Origin: CAVSWN01 sp963770995
Lineage (GTDB): Bacteria; Acidobacteriota; Vicinamibacteria; Vicinamibacterales; CAVVIG01
Assembly: GCA_963770995.1 (NCBI GenBank)
Contig: CAVYRS010000001.1
Location: 2,108,001-2,172,000, forward strand
Length of the DNA: 64,000 nt
Direction of reading: 5' to 3'
A program made the translations under genes and the position numbers. Position 1 is the first letter of the stretch. Every line of letters begins with the position of its first letter. Below the pieces are notes generated by a model. That model did not search any database and had not been told where the DNA came from. It saw only the letters and a program-made list of their open reading frames with translations. Below, piece by piece: positions 56,695 to 64,000 of this stretch.

Positions 56695-57612
56695 TCAGGA
56701 GCTGACCGCTTCAATCCGTGGAACGGGCCCGACGAGCCCTGCCAGTTGGGCGGTGAGGATCGACGCGACAGCGCGCACGAACGCGCGGCGCTCGCCGGGC
56801 GCCGGCAATTCCAGCGCGAGCACACCGACACATCCGGCTGCGGTCACAGCAGGAACGACCACCGCCCCGGTGTCGACATCCGTGCCGCCGACGACCCTTG
56901 TTTCAGCGGACCGAAACGCCGCGCCGATCGCGTTGTCGGCGTCCCGTGGCACGGTGGGCAGCCGTGCGATCATCTCGTTCGAATAGCCGAGCGCCAGCAC
57001 GGGCGTCAGCACGCCGCCTTCCTGATCCCAGCGCCACAGCACGAGGCCGACTGCGTCGATGAGCCCCGAGGCCTCTTCCAGCACCGGCACGACGTCGCGC
57101 AGATCCTGCGCGCGGCCGATCCTCGTGCACAGGCGTGCGAGCGATGTCAGCTCGCGCTCGATATCAGGCGGAGACGGGCTTGGCGCCGCTGCCATCGCAC
57201 CATCCACGGGGACGGTCCCGCTGTCGCCGCTCGGAATACGCTCACGAGAACGGCCGCGCACGGCGTCGATGGCCGAATCGACGAGCAGCCCGATTCTCGT
57301 CTTGGGCGGTCGATTCGTGGACTCACCGGCTGCCTGCTGGGCCGCCTCCAGGAGGGCGGGGATTTCTTCGGCGGGATCGGGATGGACATCCAGGAACTCG
57401 CGCACGACCGCGTCGGGATCGAGTCCAATCGCATGCGCGTAGGCCCGCACGTGCGAGCGGCGGAAGATCCCGCGTGGCCACCGTGAGACGTCGTCTCGTT
57501 CCAGAGCCTGGAGAAGCGCCAGCTTGATCTTTGTCCGATCGGCGATGGTCTCGAGCGCGATCCGTTGTCGCTCACGCTCGGACCGAAGGCGAACACCGAA
57601 ACTTGGGTCCAT
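56695..57612 (-). CDS. RodZ-type HTH protein with GAF domain
   Basis: 305 residues. The N-terminal helix-turn-helix (about 8-75: LRSERERQRIALETIADRTK, then DVSRWPRGIFRRSHVRAYAH) is the HTH_25 type found in RodZ. No membrane helix follows. Instead a Pro/Ser linker leads to a GAF domain (about 155-300: LCTRIGRAQDLRDVVPVLEE; VVVPAVTAAGCVGVLALELP). It is probably a cytoplasmic ligand-responsive regulator. The 165-base spacer separates it from the Wzt/Wzm genes on the same strand, so it may lie in their unit or be transcribed from it. Confidence 0.82.
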   Translation of the reverse strand: MDPSFGVRLRSERERQRIALETIADRTKIKLALLQALERDDVSRWPRGIFRRSHVRAYAHAIGLDPDAVVREFLDVHPDPAEEIPALLEAAQQAAGESTNRPPKTRIGLLVDSAIDAVRGRSRERIPSGDSGTVPVDGAMAAAPSPSPPDIERELTSLARLCTRIGRAQDLRDVVPVLEEASGLIDAVGLVLWRWDQEGGVLTPVLALGYSNEMIARLPTVPRDADNAIGAAFRSAETRVVGGTDVDTGAVVVPAVTAAGCVGVLALELPAPGERRAFVRAVASILTAQLAGLVGPVPRIEAVSS

Positions 57613-57777
57613 CGCGCACCTCGCGGCGACGATAGCGATCGCCGTCGACAGTGAGCTGGGTTAGTCAAAAAGCACGAGCAGTCCGTCTGGCGGTGGACGA
57701 ACGTTTTCGACAGTACCAATTCGTTGATCGCGCTTCAAGGACAAACGCGCAACGGATGAGGCGCCTCCGCCGCAGTG

Positions 57778-58548
57778 CTAGCGGAGTGGCGGGCGTTCGG
57801 CGTATCGCTTCAGGATGACGCTCGCTGCTCCGTCGTCGATCAATCGGCCTCCCTCGAGCAGAATCGCCCGCGAGCACAGTTCGGCAATCACCGTGGAGTC
57901 GTGACTGACGAGCAGGATGGTGTGACTGTGTGCGACGAAACGCTCGATCGTCTGCCGGACTTTCGCGCGGAACGCCGCGTCGCCCACGCCGAGTGCTTCG
58001 TCGATCAGCAGAATGTCGGGTTCAAGGTGCATGGCCACCGAAAACGCCAGGCGCATCCGCATGCCGCTCGAATACAGCTTCACCGGCATGTCGATGAACG
58101 ATTCGATTTCCGAGAACGCCACGATCTGGTCGAACTTGCGGCGGATCTCGTCCCGCGACATCCCCAGAATCGCGCCGTTGAAGTAGACGTTGTCGCGCCC
58201 GGACAGCTCTGGATGAAAGCCGGCGCCGATCTCCAGCAGCCCGCCGACGTGCCCCCAGAGCTCCGCGCCGCCCTCGGTCGGGGCGGTCACGCGGGCCAGA
58301 ATCTTGAGCAGCACCGACTTGCCGGCGCCATTGGCGCCCAGCACGCCCACCACCTCGCCGCGCCGAATCTCGAGCGACACATCGCGCAGCGCCCAGAAGC
58401 CCGCATCGTTCGTGGCAGGCAATGCGCCGAGCGCACGCAGCGGCGCGCGCACCAGCCGTTCGATTGTTTCGTGCAGGCCTCGAGCGCGGTGCCGGCCGGT
58501 TCGGAAGCGTTTACCGAGCGCCTGCGCGCGGATGGCGCAGTCGCTCAC
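57778..58548 (-). CDS. Polysaccharide ABC exporter, ATP-binding subunit (Wzt/TagH type)
   Basis: 256 residues from a GTG overlapping the permease stop (GTGA). Walker A GVLGANGAGKSVLLKILA, signature KLYSSGMRMRLAFSVAMHLE, Walker B DILLIDEALGVGD, and switch His in LLVSHDS. The ENDxxYFNGAILGM-like region matches exporters of lipid-linked O-antigen or teichoic acid. It lacks the extra C-terminal carbohydrate-binding domain seen in some Wzt proteins, so substrate recognition would be by the short form. It forms the exporter with the gene upstream. Confidence 0.93.
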   Translation of the reverse strand: MSDCAIRAQALGKRFRTGRHRARGLHETIERLVRAPLRALGALPATNDAGFWALRDVSLEIRRGEVVGVLGANGAGKSVLLKILARVTAPTEGGAELWGHVGGLLEIGAGFHPELSGRDNVYFNGAILGMSRDEIRRKFDQIVAFSEIESFIDMPVKLYSSGMRMRLAFSVAMHLEPDILLIDEALGVGDAAFRAKVRQTIERFVAHSHTILLVSHDSTVIAELCSRAILLEGGRLIDDGAASVILKRYAERPPLR

Positions 58549-59435
58549 ATCTCCCCCACGTCGGCCAGCGTCGGCGCGTGGCGGGCGAAGTACCACAAGC
58601 CGCTGACGATCACGGCGGCGGCAACGCCGAGCGAGCCCGCCAGTTGCGTCGGCGACAGGTGCGGAGGTGGGCCGAACAACGCCCACCGCCAGCATTCGAC
58701 GACCGCCACCATCGGATTCAAGCTGTACAGCGGGCGCCACGACGCGGGGACCACCGTCATCGGATACGCCACCGGTGTGACGAAGAAGAGGAGCTGCGTC
58801 GCGAACGGCAGGGCGTGCGCCACGTCGCGCTGGAACAAGTTGAGCACCGCAAGCCACACGCCGAAGCCGAACGCGACGCCGGCGGCCAGCAGCAGTGCAA
58901 CGGGAAGCAGAACGATCGTCGGCGACGGCAGCACGCCGTAGTAGATCATCAGGCACGCGAGCACCGCACTCGTCACGCAGAGATCGATCACCGCGCCAAG
59001 CGCGACCGCCAGCGGCAGCAGCAGCCGCGGAAAATACGCCTTCGACAGGAGCCCGGTGTTGATCAGCGACAGGCTCGACTTCGTCAACACGTGCGTCAAG
59101 TACATCCAGGGCACGAGACCGCTGTAGACAAAGAGCGGATAGGCGAGGTCGCCGGCCGGGACGCGCATCCAGCGTCCGGCCAGGAGGGTCAAGACACCGG
59201 TGGTCAGCAGCGGCTGCAGGATCACCCAGGCGGCTCCGGCGACGGTCTGGGCGTATCGAACCTTCACATCCCTCAAGACGAGCGCGTACAAGACTTCGCG
59301 ATAGGACCACAGCTCGCGCGCGCCAAAAAGCGGCTGCTTCGCGTCGAACGCGATCACGACACGAGACTCCGACCACGATTGGCGCGCAGCCAGTGCCGTA
59401 TCCGGTTTCACCCCTTGGTTATCCTCTGGCGGCAT
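58545..59435 (-). CDS. Polysaccharide ABC exporter, permease subunit (Wzm/TagG type)
   Basis: 296 residues from MPPEDNQGVKPDTALAARQS; an in-frame GTG lies 47 codons further up but has no support. ABC-2 features: LRDVKVRYAQTVAGAAWVIL (connecting helix), LFVYSGLVPWMYLTHVLTKS and LLLPLAVALGAVIDL. Six hydrophobic segments in total, ending ARHAPTLADVGEM. It carries polysaccharide across the inner membrane with the ATPase encoded next. No polymer-synthesis genes are adjacent in the window; the LPS core cluster is 16 kb away. Confidence 0.92.
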   Translation of the reverse strand: MPPEDNQGVKPDTALAARQSWSESRVVIAFDAKQPLFGARELWSYREVLYALVLRDVKVRYAQTVAGAAWVILQPLLTTGVLTLLAGRWMRVPAGDLAYPLFVYSGLVPWMYLTHVLTKSSLSLINTGLLSKAYFPRLLLPLAVALGAVIDLCVTSAVLACLMIYYGVLPSPTIVLLPVALLLAAGVAFGFGVWLAVLNLFQRDVAHALPFATQLLFFVTPVAYPMTVVPASWRPLYSLNPMVAVVECWRWALFGPPPHLSPTQLAGSLGVAAAVIVSGLWYFARHAPTLADVGEM

Positions 59436-59576
59436 GAAGAGGGTCAAATACTGGTGGACTGTTTGAGATGTGAAAGCCGATCCGACCGCGTTCGACGCGC
59501 TATCGAGAGGTCTGGGATGCGACCTTGGTCTGATAGTGTTGTCGTTTCTGACACGGACCTCTAGCTCATCAAGCAC

Positions 59577-60027
59577 CGCGTATGTTACCTAACGCCGCAA
59601 CCAGACGCGGCGTAGGACTTTGGTGCTAGTGACAACTCGGTGACGTTCAACTACCCTACTGCAACGTGCGTCGCCGCCGAACTACCAAAGAGCCCCCATC
59701 CGCCGCTCCGCAACGTCGTCGCACTTTCGTTCGCGAACCCGGACCGCTCAACTGCCCTCTTTGACAGTCGCTTCGCATCAGGCGCGTGGCTCGCCTGACC
59801 GATGCGCTCGCGTGCGTGTGCGAAGCCTGTAATACCGAATTCACGGTCTCGGTCAAAGTCGAACTCGACGGGTAGTCGCGCGCAGCTCGCGCGCAAGCGT
59901 ACTATGCGCGCTTGAAGAACTGCACGGCCCGCTCGTGCTTCTCTGCACCTCGCGCGTTTTGAAGGTGCCGAGATTTCTGCGCCTGCCTGTCCTGGGATCA
60001 ACAAGCCAGCGGATAGAATGCCGTGAA
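59577..60027. other. Gene-free spacer of about 450 bases
   Basis: It looks less GC-rich than its neighbours. Every frame is short and none resembles a family. CGCGCAGCTCGCGCGC-type stems near 59876-59893 and a TTGACA at 59761-59766 were noted, but no paired -10 or structured RNA is convincing. It holds the divergent promoters for the Wzm gene and the ABM-domain gene. Confidence 0.4.
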
Positions 60028-60414
60028 ATGCTCAGACGCGAATTCATGTCCGGTGGGCTGGCCGTCGTCGCTGGGGTTGCTCTGACTCCATTCCAAAGCG
60101 CAACTGGAGGAGAGATGTACGGGCTGATCGGAAAGATGACGGCTGTAGCGGGCCGGCGTGACGACCTGCTCGGCATCCTGCTCAAATCGACGGAACGCAT
60201 GCCCGGCTGCCTCAGCTACGTCGTCGCGAAGGACGCCGCCGACGCGAACGCGATCTGGATTACCGAGGTCTGGGACAGCAAGGCGAGCCACGACGCGTCG
60301 TTGTCGCTTCCAGCCGTCAGGGACGCCATCGCGAAGGCCCGTCCCTTGATCGCCGGCTTCGGCGACGGCGTCGTGACGACGCCGGTCGGCGGCGTTGGAC
60401 TGCCAGCCGCGTGA
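60028..60414 (+). CDS. ABM-type (antibiotic biosynthesis monooxygenase-like) exported protein
   Basis: 128 residues. A short leader (MLRREFMSGGLAVVAGVAL) with RRxF looks like a Tat-type signal. The ABM ferredoxin-like fold spans residues 30-120: YGLIGKMTAVAGRRDDLLGI, GCLSYVVAKDAADANAIWIT then EVWDSKASHDASL. Family members include quinol monooxygenases and small stress-related enzymes. Its stop overlaps the SDR start (GTGA), so they are coupled. Confidence 0.85.
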   Translation: MLRREFMSGGLAVVAGVALTPFQSATGGEMYGLIGKMTAVAGRRDDLLGILLKSTERMPGCLSYVVAKDAADANAIWITEVWDSKASHDASLSLPAVRDAIAKARPLIAGFGDGVVTTPVGGVGLPAA

Positions 60415-61199
60415 AGCCGCCGCCGAAACCCATGTTCGATCTTCATGACAAGATCGCCGTGGTCACGGGCGCCGGATCGGGCATCGGCGCGGCCATTGCC
60501 ATCCTCTTCGCCCGTCAGGGCGCGCGCTGCAGCGTCATCGATCTGAACGACAGCGCTGACGCCACCGTCAACACGATTCGCGATGCCGGTGGCGACGCGA
60601 CGGCCTGGCGATGCGACGTCTCGGCGCCTGCGGAAGTGGCGCGCGCGTTCGCCGAGATCCACGAGCGGTTCGGGCGCCTCGACATCCTCGTCAACAACGC
60701 GGGGATCGCGCACGTCGGCACGATCGAGCAGACCACCCCTGAGGATCTCGATCGGCTGTACGCGGTGAATGTCCGAGGCGTGTTCCTCTGCTCGCGCGCG
60801 GCCGTTGACATCATGCTGCAGCACGGTGGCGGCGTCATCGTGAACATGGCCTCGATTGCCTCGCTCGTCGGCGTACCGGAGCGCTTCGCCTACTCGATGA
60901 CGAAGGGCGCCGTGCTCACGATGACGATGTCGATCGCGCTCGACTACGTGAAGAAGGGGATTCGATGCAATTGCATCTGCCCCGCGCGCGTGCAGACGCC
61001 GTTCGTCGAGGGCTACCTGCGCGAGAACTATCCCGGACGCGAGGACGAAGTCCGACGGACGCTCGAAGCGTACCAACCGATCGGCCGAATGGGCACGCCG
61101 GAGGAAGTGGCCGCGCTCGCGCTGTACCTGTGTTCGGATGAAGCGGCGTTCGTCACCGGTCAGGCCTACCCGATCGACGGCGGAGTTCTCGTCGCGTGA
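60411..61199 (+). CDS. Short-chain dehydrogenase/reductase (sugar-acid dehydrogenase-like)
   Basis: 262 residues from a GTG. Classical SDR: cofactor loop VTGAGSGIGAAI, NNAG in DILVNNAGIAHVG, the catalytic Ser in NMASIASLVG and Y-x-x-x-K in YSMTKGA, and a C-terminal GQAYPIDGG. The sequence resembles 2-keto-3-deoxy-sugar-acid or L-fucose-type dehydrogenases. That fits the KDPG aldolase and Gfo/Idh genes that follow. The precise sugar is not determinable. Confidence 0.88.
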   Translation: MKPPPKPMFDLHDKIAVVTGAGSGIGAAIAILFARQGARCSVIDLNDSADATVNTIRDAGGDATAWRCDVSAPAEVARAFAEIHERFGRLDILVNNAGIAHVGTIEQTTPEDLDRLYAVNVRGVFLCSRAAVDIMLQHGGGVIVNMASIASLVGVPERFAYSMTKGAVLTMTMSIALDYVKKGIRCNCICPARVQTPFVEGYLRENYPGREDEVRRTLEAYQPIGRMGTPEEVAALALYLCSDEAAFVTGQAYPIDGGVLVA

Positions 61200-61206
61200 G
61201 GAACCG

Positions 61207-61293
61207 CGTCGTTCGTGGTTCGTGGTTCGCGGTTCGACGTTCATGGTTCGACGTTCCCAGAACGACGAACGGCGAACGGCGAACGACGAACGT
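61207..61293. repeat. Inverted array of GTTCGTGG / CGAACGACG repeats
   Basis: The left arm holds CGTCGTTCGTGGTTCGTGGT, TCGCGGTTCGACG and TTCATGGTTCGACG. The right arm holds AACGACGAACGGCGAACGGC and GAACGACGAACG. The arms face each other around TTCCCAG. It lies between the SDR and Gfo/Idh genes and is related to 34280-34348. Confidence 0.88.
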
Positions 61294-61305
61294 CTTGCTA
61301 CTCTG

Positions 61306-62358
61306 ATGCTCGAGCTGCCGCAAGCGTGGCCGCGACCGTCCCTCCCACGTCCGATCGTCGTGATCGGCGCCGGCGGAATCGTGCGCGCGGCGCACCTGCC
61401 GGCGTACCTCGCGCTCGGCCTCGAAGTCGCCGGTCTGTTCGATACGCGCATGGACGCCGCGCACGCCGTCGCAAACGAATTCTCGATTCAGACCGTCTTC
61501 CCGAGCCTCGATGCCGCGACGACGCGCGAAAATGTGGTGTACGACCTTGCCGTCCCTGGCGATCAGATTCTCGCCATCCTGGCGAAGCTTCCCGCAGGCT
61601 CTGCCGTCCTGATGCAAAAACCGATGGGGCCGGACCTCGCGACCGCCACGGCGATCCGCGACTGCTGTCGCGCGCGCCGCCTGACGGCCGCCGTCAACTT
61701 TCAACTGCGCTTCAGCCCGAATGTGCTCGCGCTGCGCGACCTGCTGACGCGCGACGCGCTAGGCGCGATCCTCGACGTCGAGGTCCGCATTGTCATCGAT
61801 CAGCCGTGGCATCTCTGGACCTTCCTGACGTCGGCGCCAAGGCTCGAGGTGCCCTATCACTCCATTCACTATCTCGACGCGATCCGCTGGTTGATCGGTG
61901 AGCCCGACAGCGTGTACTGCCGCGTCGTCCGTCACCCGTCGACGCCGGATCTGGCCGATACGCGAAGCTCGATCATCCTTGGGTACGGCGATCGCATCCG
62001 CTGCTCGCTGACACTGAATCACACCCATCGCGCAGGCCCGCGGCATCGCGCGTCTCAGATGATGGTCGAGGGCGAGCGTGGCGTTGCCCGCCTCACGTGG
62101 GGCGTGAATCTCGCGTATCCCACCGGTCCGGCGGACACCATGGAAGTCGCCCTGGACGGCGACTGGAAGGACGTCCCCCTCCGCGGATCCTGGTTCACGA
62201 CGGCGTTCGAAGGGCCGATGTCGAATCTGCAGCGGTTCGTTGCGGGTGAGGATTCGGTGCTCGTCAGTCGTGTGGACGACGCGATCAAGACAATGGCGCT
62301 GGTCGAGGCGTGCTACACGTCGAGCGCGAGCGGCGGGACGCGGATACCGGCGACGTAA
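61306..62358 (+). CDS. Gfo/Idh/MocA-family oxidoreductase
   Basis: 350 residues from MLELPQAWPRPSLPRPIVVI. The frame is open 56 codons upstream but reads the repeat, so this later ATG is preferred. The NAD(P)-binding loop is IGAGGIVRAAHLPAYLALGL. The usual E-K-P box appears as MQKPMGPDLATA. The catalytic-domain SIHYLDAIRWLIGE follows. The family oxidises or reduces sugars and inositols. It is probably part of the sugar-acid pathway here. Confidence 0.88.
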   Translation: MLELPQAWPRPSLPRPIVVIGAGGIVRAAHLPAYLALGLEVAGLFDTRMDAAHAVANEFSIQTVFPSLDAATTRENVVYDLAVPGDQILAILAKLPAGSAVLMQKPMGPDLATATAIRDCCRARRLTAAVNFQLRFSPNVLALRDLLTRDALGAILDVEVRIVIDQPWHLWTFLTSAPRLEVPYHSIHYLDAIRWLIGEPDSVYCRVVRHPSTPDLADTRSSIILGYGDRIRCSLTLNHTHRAGPRHRASQMMVEGERGVARLTWGVNLAYPTGPADTMEVALDGDWKDVPLRGSWFTTAFEGPMSNLQRFVAGEDSVLVSRVDDAIKTMALVEACYTSSASGGTRIPAT

Positions 62359-62359
62359 T

Positions 62360-62430
62360 GTAGGTCCGGCTAAAGCCGGACCCCACGTACCGGATGATCG
62401 CACGTGGGGTCCGGCTTTAGCCGGACCTAC
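62360..62430. repeat. REP-like pair (family B), 29-base perfect inverted repeat
   Basis: GTAG (62360-62363) plus GTCCGGCTAAAGCCGGAC and CCCACGT on the left pair perfectly with the right arm (62402-62430) ending in CTAC. Each arm is itself a hairpin. A 13-base loop stands between. It lies between convergent genes and could double as a bidirectional terminator. Confidence 0.88.
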
Positions 62431-62433
62431 ATT

Positions 62434-63081
62434 TTACTGCCGCGCAGCGGCGACGCTGGCGACCACGCGCCGCGCGTTGGCAGTGATCACGTCGAAACAG
62501 CCAGCGTCGATCGCCTTGCCGTCGAGCAAAGAGGATCCCACGCCAACCGCGACGGCGCCGGCACGGATCCAGTCGCCGGCGTTGTCCAGTGTCACGCCAC
62601 CGGTCGGCATCAGCTTGATGTGCGGCAGCGGCGCCCGCACGTCCTTGATGAACTGCGGGCCCAGCGCCGTGGCTGGAAACACTTTCACGATGTCAGCCCC
62701 GCACTGGTGCGCGGCGAAAATCTCGGTCGGCGTGAAACACCCCGGCATCGCCGCGATGTCGCGCTCGTGACACGCCGCGATGACGTCGGCACGAAAGATC
62801 GGACCGACGACGAACGACGCACCCGCGTCGATGACTCGCCGGGCCGTCTCCGCATCGGTGACCGTGCCGGCGCCGAGCAGGAACCCGTCGGGCAGCCCCG
62901 GCGCCAGTTCGCCGATCAACTCGACGGCGCGAGGCACCGTCATCGTCACCTCGAGCGCGCGAACGCCGCCCTCCGCCATCGCGTCGACAACGGCGCGCAG
63001 TTTCGCTGCGTCCTTCAGCCGGATGACGGCAACCACGCCGAGCGCCTCGATCTGCGCCGTCACCTCGCAACGTCTGCTCAT
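62434..63081 (-). CDS. 2-dehydro-3-deoxy-phosphogluconate (KDPG/KHG) aldolase
   Basis: 215 residues, usual size. The Schiff-base Lys is in ADIVKVFPATALGP. The catalytic Glu is in GVRALEVTMTVPRAVELIGE. GCFTPTEIFAAHQCGAD and LMPTGGVTLDNAGDWIRAGA give the phosphate site. It cleaves KDPG to pyruvate and glyceraldehyde 3-phosphate, joining sugar-acid breakdown to glycolysis. It is followed on the same strand by a second Gfo/Idh gene 18 bases upstream. Confidence 0.92.
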   Translation of the reverse strand: MSRRCEVTAQIEALGVVAVIRLKDAAKLRAVVDAMAEGGVRALEVTMTVPRAVELIGELAPGLPDGFLLGAGTVTDAETARRVIDAGASFVVGPIFRADVIAACHERDIAAMPGCFTPTEIFAAHQCGADIVKVFPATALGPQFIKDVRAPLPHIKLMPTGGVTLDNAGDWIRAGAVAVGVGSSLLDGKAIDAGCFDVITANARRVVASVAAARQ

Positions 63082-63099
63082 GGAGTCACCCGCATCCCG

Positions 63100-64000
63100 T
63101 CATCCTGTGACGTCAACGGGCGCTCCCGTTCGCGACGCCTGGTAAATGGCTGTAGTCACTTCGACGCTGCGCCGCCCCTCCGCCCCGTCACAAGCCGGCC
63201 GCGCGCGTTCGTTCACCGCGCGAATGAAATCTTCAACCACCGTTCGATGCGGTGTCACGTCGCTCACGACGGGCGATGCCGCATTTTCCGGAGCAGCGAC
63301 GGCCTGGCGCACGAAGCCGGACCCGTCCAGTAGATCCAGCGCCACGAGCGCGTCGCCTTCGAGAATGGCCGTGCCATTCGAGCCTGTCACCTCCACGCGC
63401 CGCGCGTAGCCGGGATACGCCGCCGTCGTCGCCTCGATCGTGCCGAGCGCGCCGTTGGCAAATTCCAGCACGGCGACGGCCGTGTCTTCCACTTCGATCG
63501 CGTGCAACCGGGTCGCAACCTTCCCGGAGACGCGCCGCACCGGTCCCACGAGCCAGAGCAGCAAGTCCACTGTATGCACGCCCTGATTCATCAACGCCCC
63601 GCCGCCATCGAGCGCCCGCCTCCCGCGCCACTGCGAGCCTTCATAGTAGGACGAGGGCCGATACCACTTCACGTGCGCCGTCACCAGGACCGGCGCGCCG
63701 AGGCGGCCGGCGTCCAGCAGGGACTTCAACCGCATGACATCAGGCTTCACGCGATCCTGAAAAATCACACCGAGCGTCACGCCCGTGCGCGCGGCTTCGG
63801 CAATCAACGCGTCGGCCCTGGCCACGGTGACGTCAATCGGCTTCTCGACCAGCACGTGGAGCCCACGTTCGGCCGCCGCGATGCCGTGATCGGCATGAAG
63901 CCCCGACGGACTGCCCACGATCACCATGTCGAGCGGACGATGATCGAGAAACCGGTCCAAGGCATCGTACGCGGCCGCGCCGTGACGCGCGGCCAGCCGC
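63100..64000 (-). CDS. Gfo/Idh/MocA-family oxidoreductase, 5' end outside window
   Basis: 300 residues are visible and the frame runs off the right edge, so the cofactor-binding start is missing. Present blocks: DMVIVGSPSGLHADHGIAAA, LHVLVEKPIDVTVARADALI (E-K-P), GGGALMNQGVHTVDLLLWLV (catalytic His/Asp) and a late IRAVNERARPACDGAEGRR. It is probably transcribed together with the KDPG aldolase. The substrate is unknown but probably a sugar acid. Confidence 0.9.
   Translation of the reverse strand, partial: RLAARHGAAAYDALDRFLDHRPLDMVIVGSPSGLHADHGIAAAERGLHVLVEKPIDVTVARADALIAEAARTGVTLGVIFQDRVKPDVMRLKSLLDAGRLGAPVLVTAHVKWYRPSSYYEGSQWRGRRALDGGGALMNQGVHTVDLLLWLVGPVRRVSGKVATRLHAIEVEDTAVAVLEFANGALGTIEATTAAYPGYARRVEVTGSNGTAILEGDALVALDLLDGSGFVRQAVAAPENAASPVVSDVTPHRTVVEDFIRAVNERARPACDGAEGRRSVEVTTAIYQASRTGAPVDVTG

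Noticed and set aside
59577..60027. Structured regulatory RNA in the gene-free spacer
   Set aside because: Some GC stems and a TTGACA exist, but no extended conserved fold or paired promoter could be drawn by eye.
32431..61293. CRISPR arrays
   Set aside because: The tandem units are 7-10 bases, imperfect and without unique spacers of regular length; no cas genes are present.

Overview
The DNA is GC-rich. It codes a Gram-negative envelope (heptose, Kdo and lipid A genes, outer-membrane barrels), large serine/threonine kinases, ECF-sigma/caspase genes and many secreted proteins of families common in Acidobacteriota. I infer an acidobacterium, probably of the Vicinamibacteria type. This rests on gene content and style, not on a marker-gene tree. 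No replicon origin, integrase, transposase or CRISPR array was seen.

Layout. 1-7.0 kb: a sigma factor/ActD-like/caspase operon, an outer-membrane DUF5916 protein, a DUF1259 protein and a frameshifted MFS transporter. 7.1-13.4 kb: an unusual set of a trypsin-like/deoxyribosyltransferase-like/TPR protein, a metallophosphoesterase and a dynamin-like GTPase. This is the best candidate here for an undescribed, possibly defensive, system. 13.5-24 kb: a DUF4139 protein, two transmembrane Ser/Thr kinases (one ending in a TonB domain, one in an NTF2-like domain), and secreted or outer-membrane proteins. 24-32 kb: sugar and secreted enzymes, including two near-identical rhamnose mutarotases, a glycosylasparaginase, a PhoX-type protein and a heavily frameshifted GH127 enzyme. 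32.3-32.7 kb: tRNA-Asp and tRNA-Val. 32.7-43.6 kb: LPS core and lipid A genes (two heptosyltransferases, hldE split into two genes, gmhB, a GT2, lpxL/htrB, lpxK, kdtA) plus nadE. 43.8-47.6 kb: gap-pgk-tpiA-secG-tRNA-Leu. 47.5-50.7 kb: an interval between tRNA-Leu and a copy of its 3' end, carrying an HAD phosphatase, scraps of a sulfatase and of its formylglycine-generating enzyme, and a CYTH-domain gene. 50.8-64 kb: a hybrid GAF/PAS histidine kinase, a GH39 enzyme, an HTH-GAF regulator, a Wzm/Wzt-type exporter, and a sugar-acid set (ABM, SDR, two Gfo/Idh/MocA enzymes, KDPG aldolase).

Two genome-scale signatures cut across these regions. First, many gene boundaries hold inverted arrays of degenerate short tandem repeats such as TGACTTC, ATTACCCG, CAGGATTG and GTTCGTGG. 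At least four enzymes read into them and so end in repeat-encoded tails. A second class are REP-like hairpin pairs bracketed by GTAG/CTAC. Second, single-base frameshifts cluster in certain blocks, including essential glycolytic genes, and nearly all need one base to be skipped. Residual assembly error is the simplest explanation, so those genes are annotated as intact functions with a damaged sequence.
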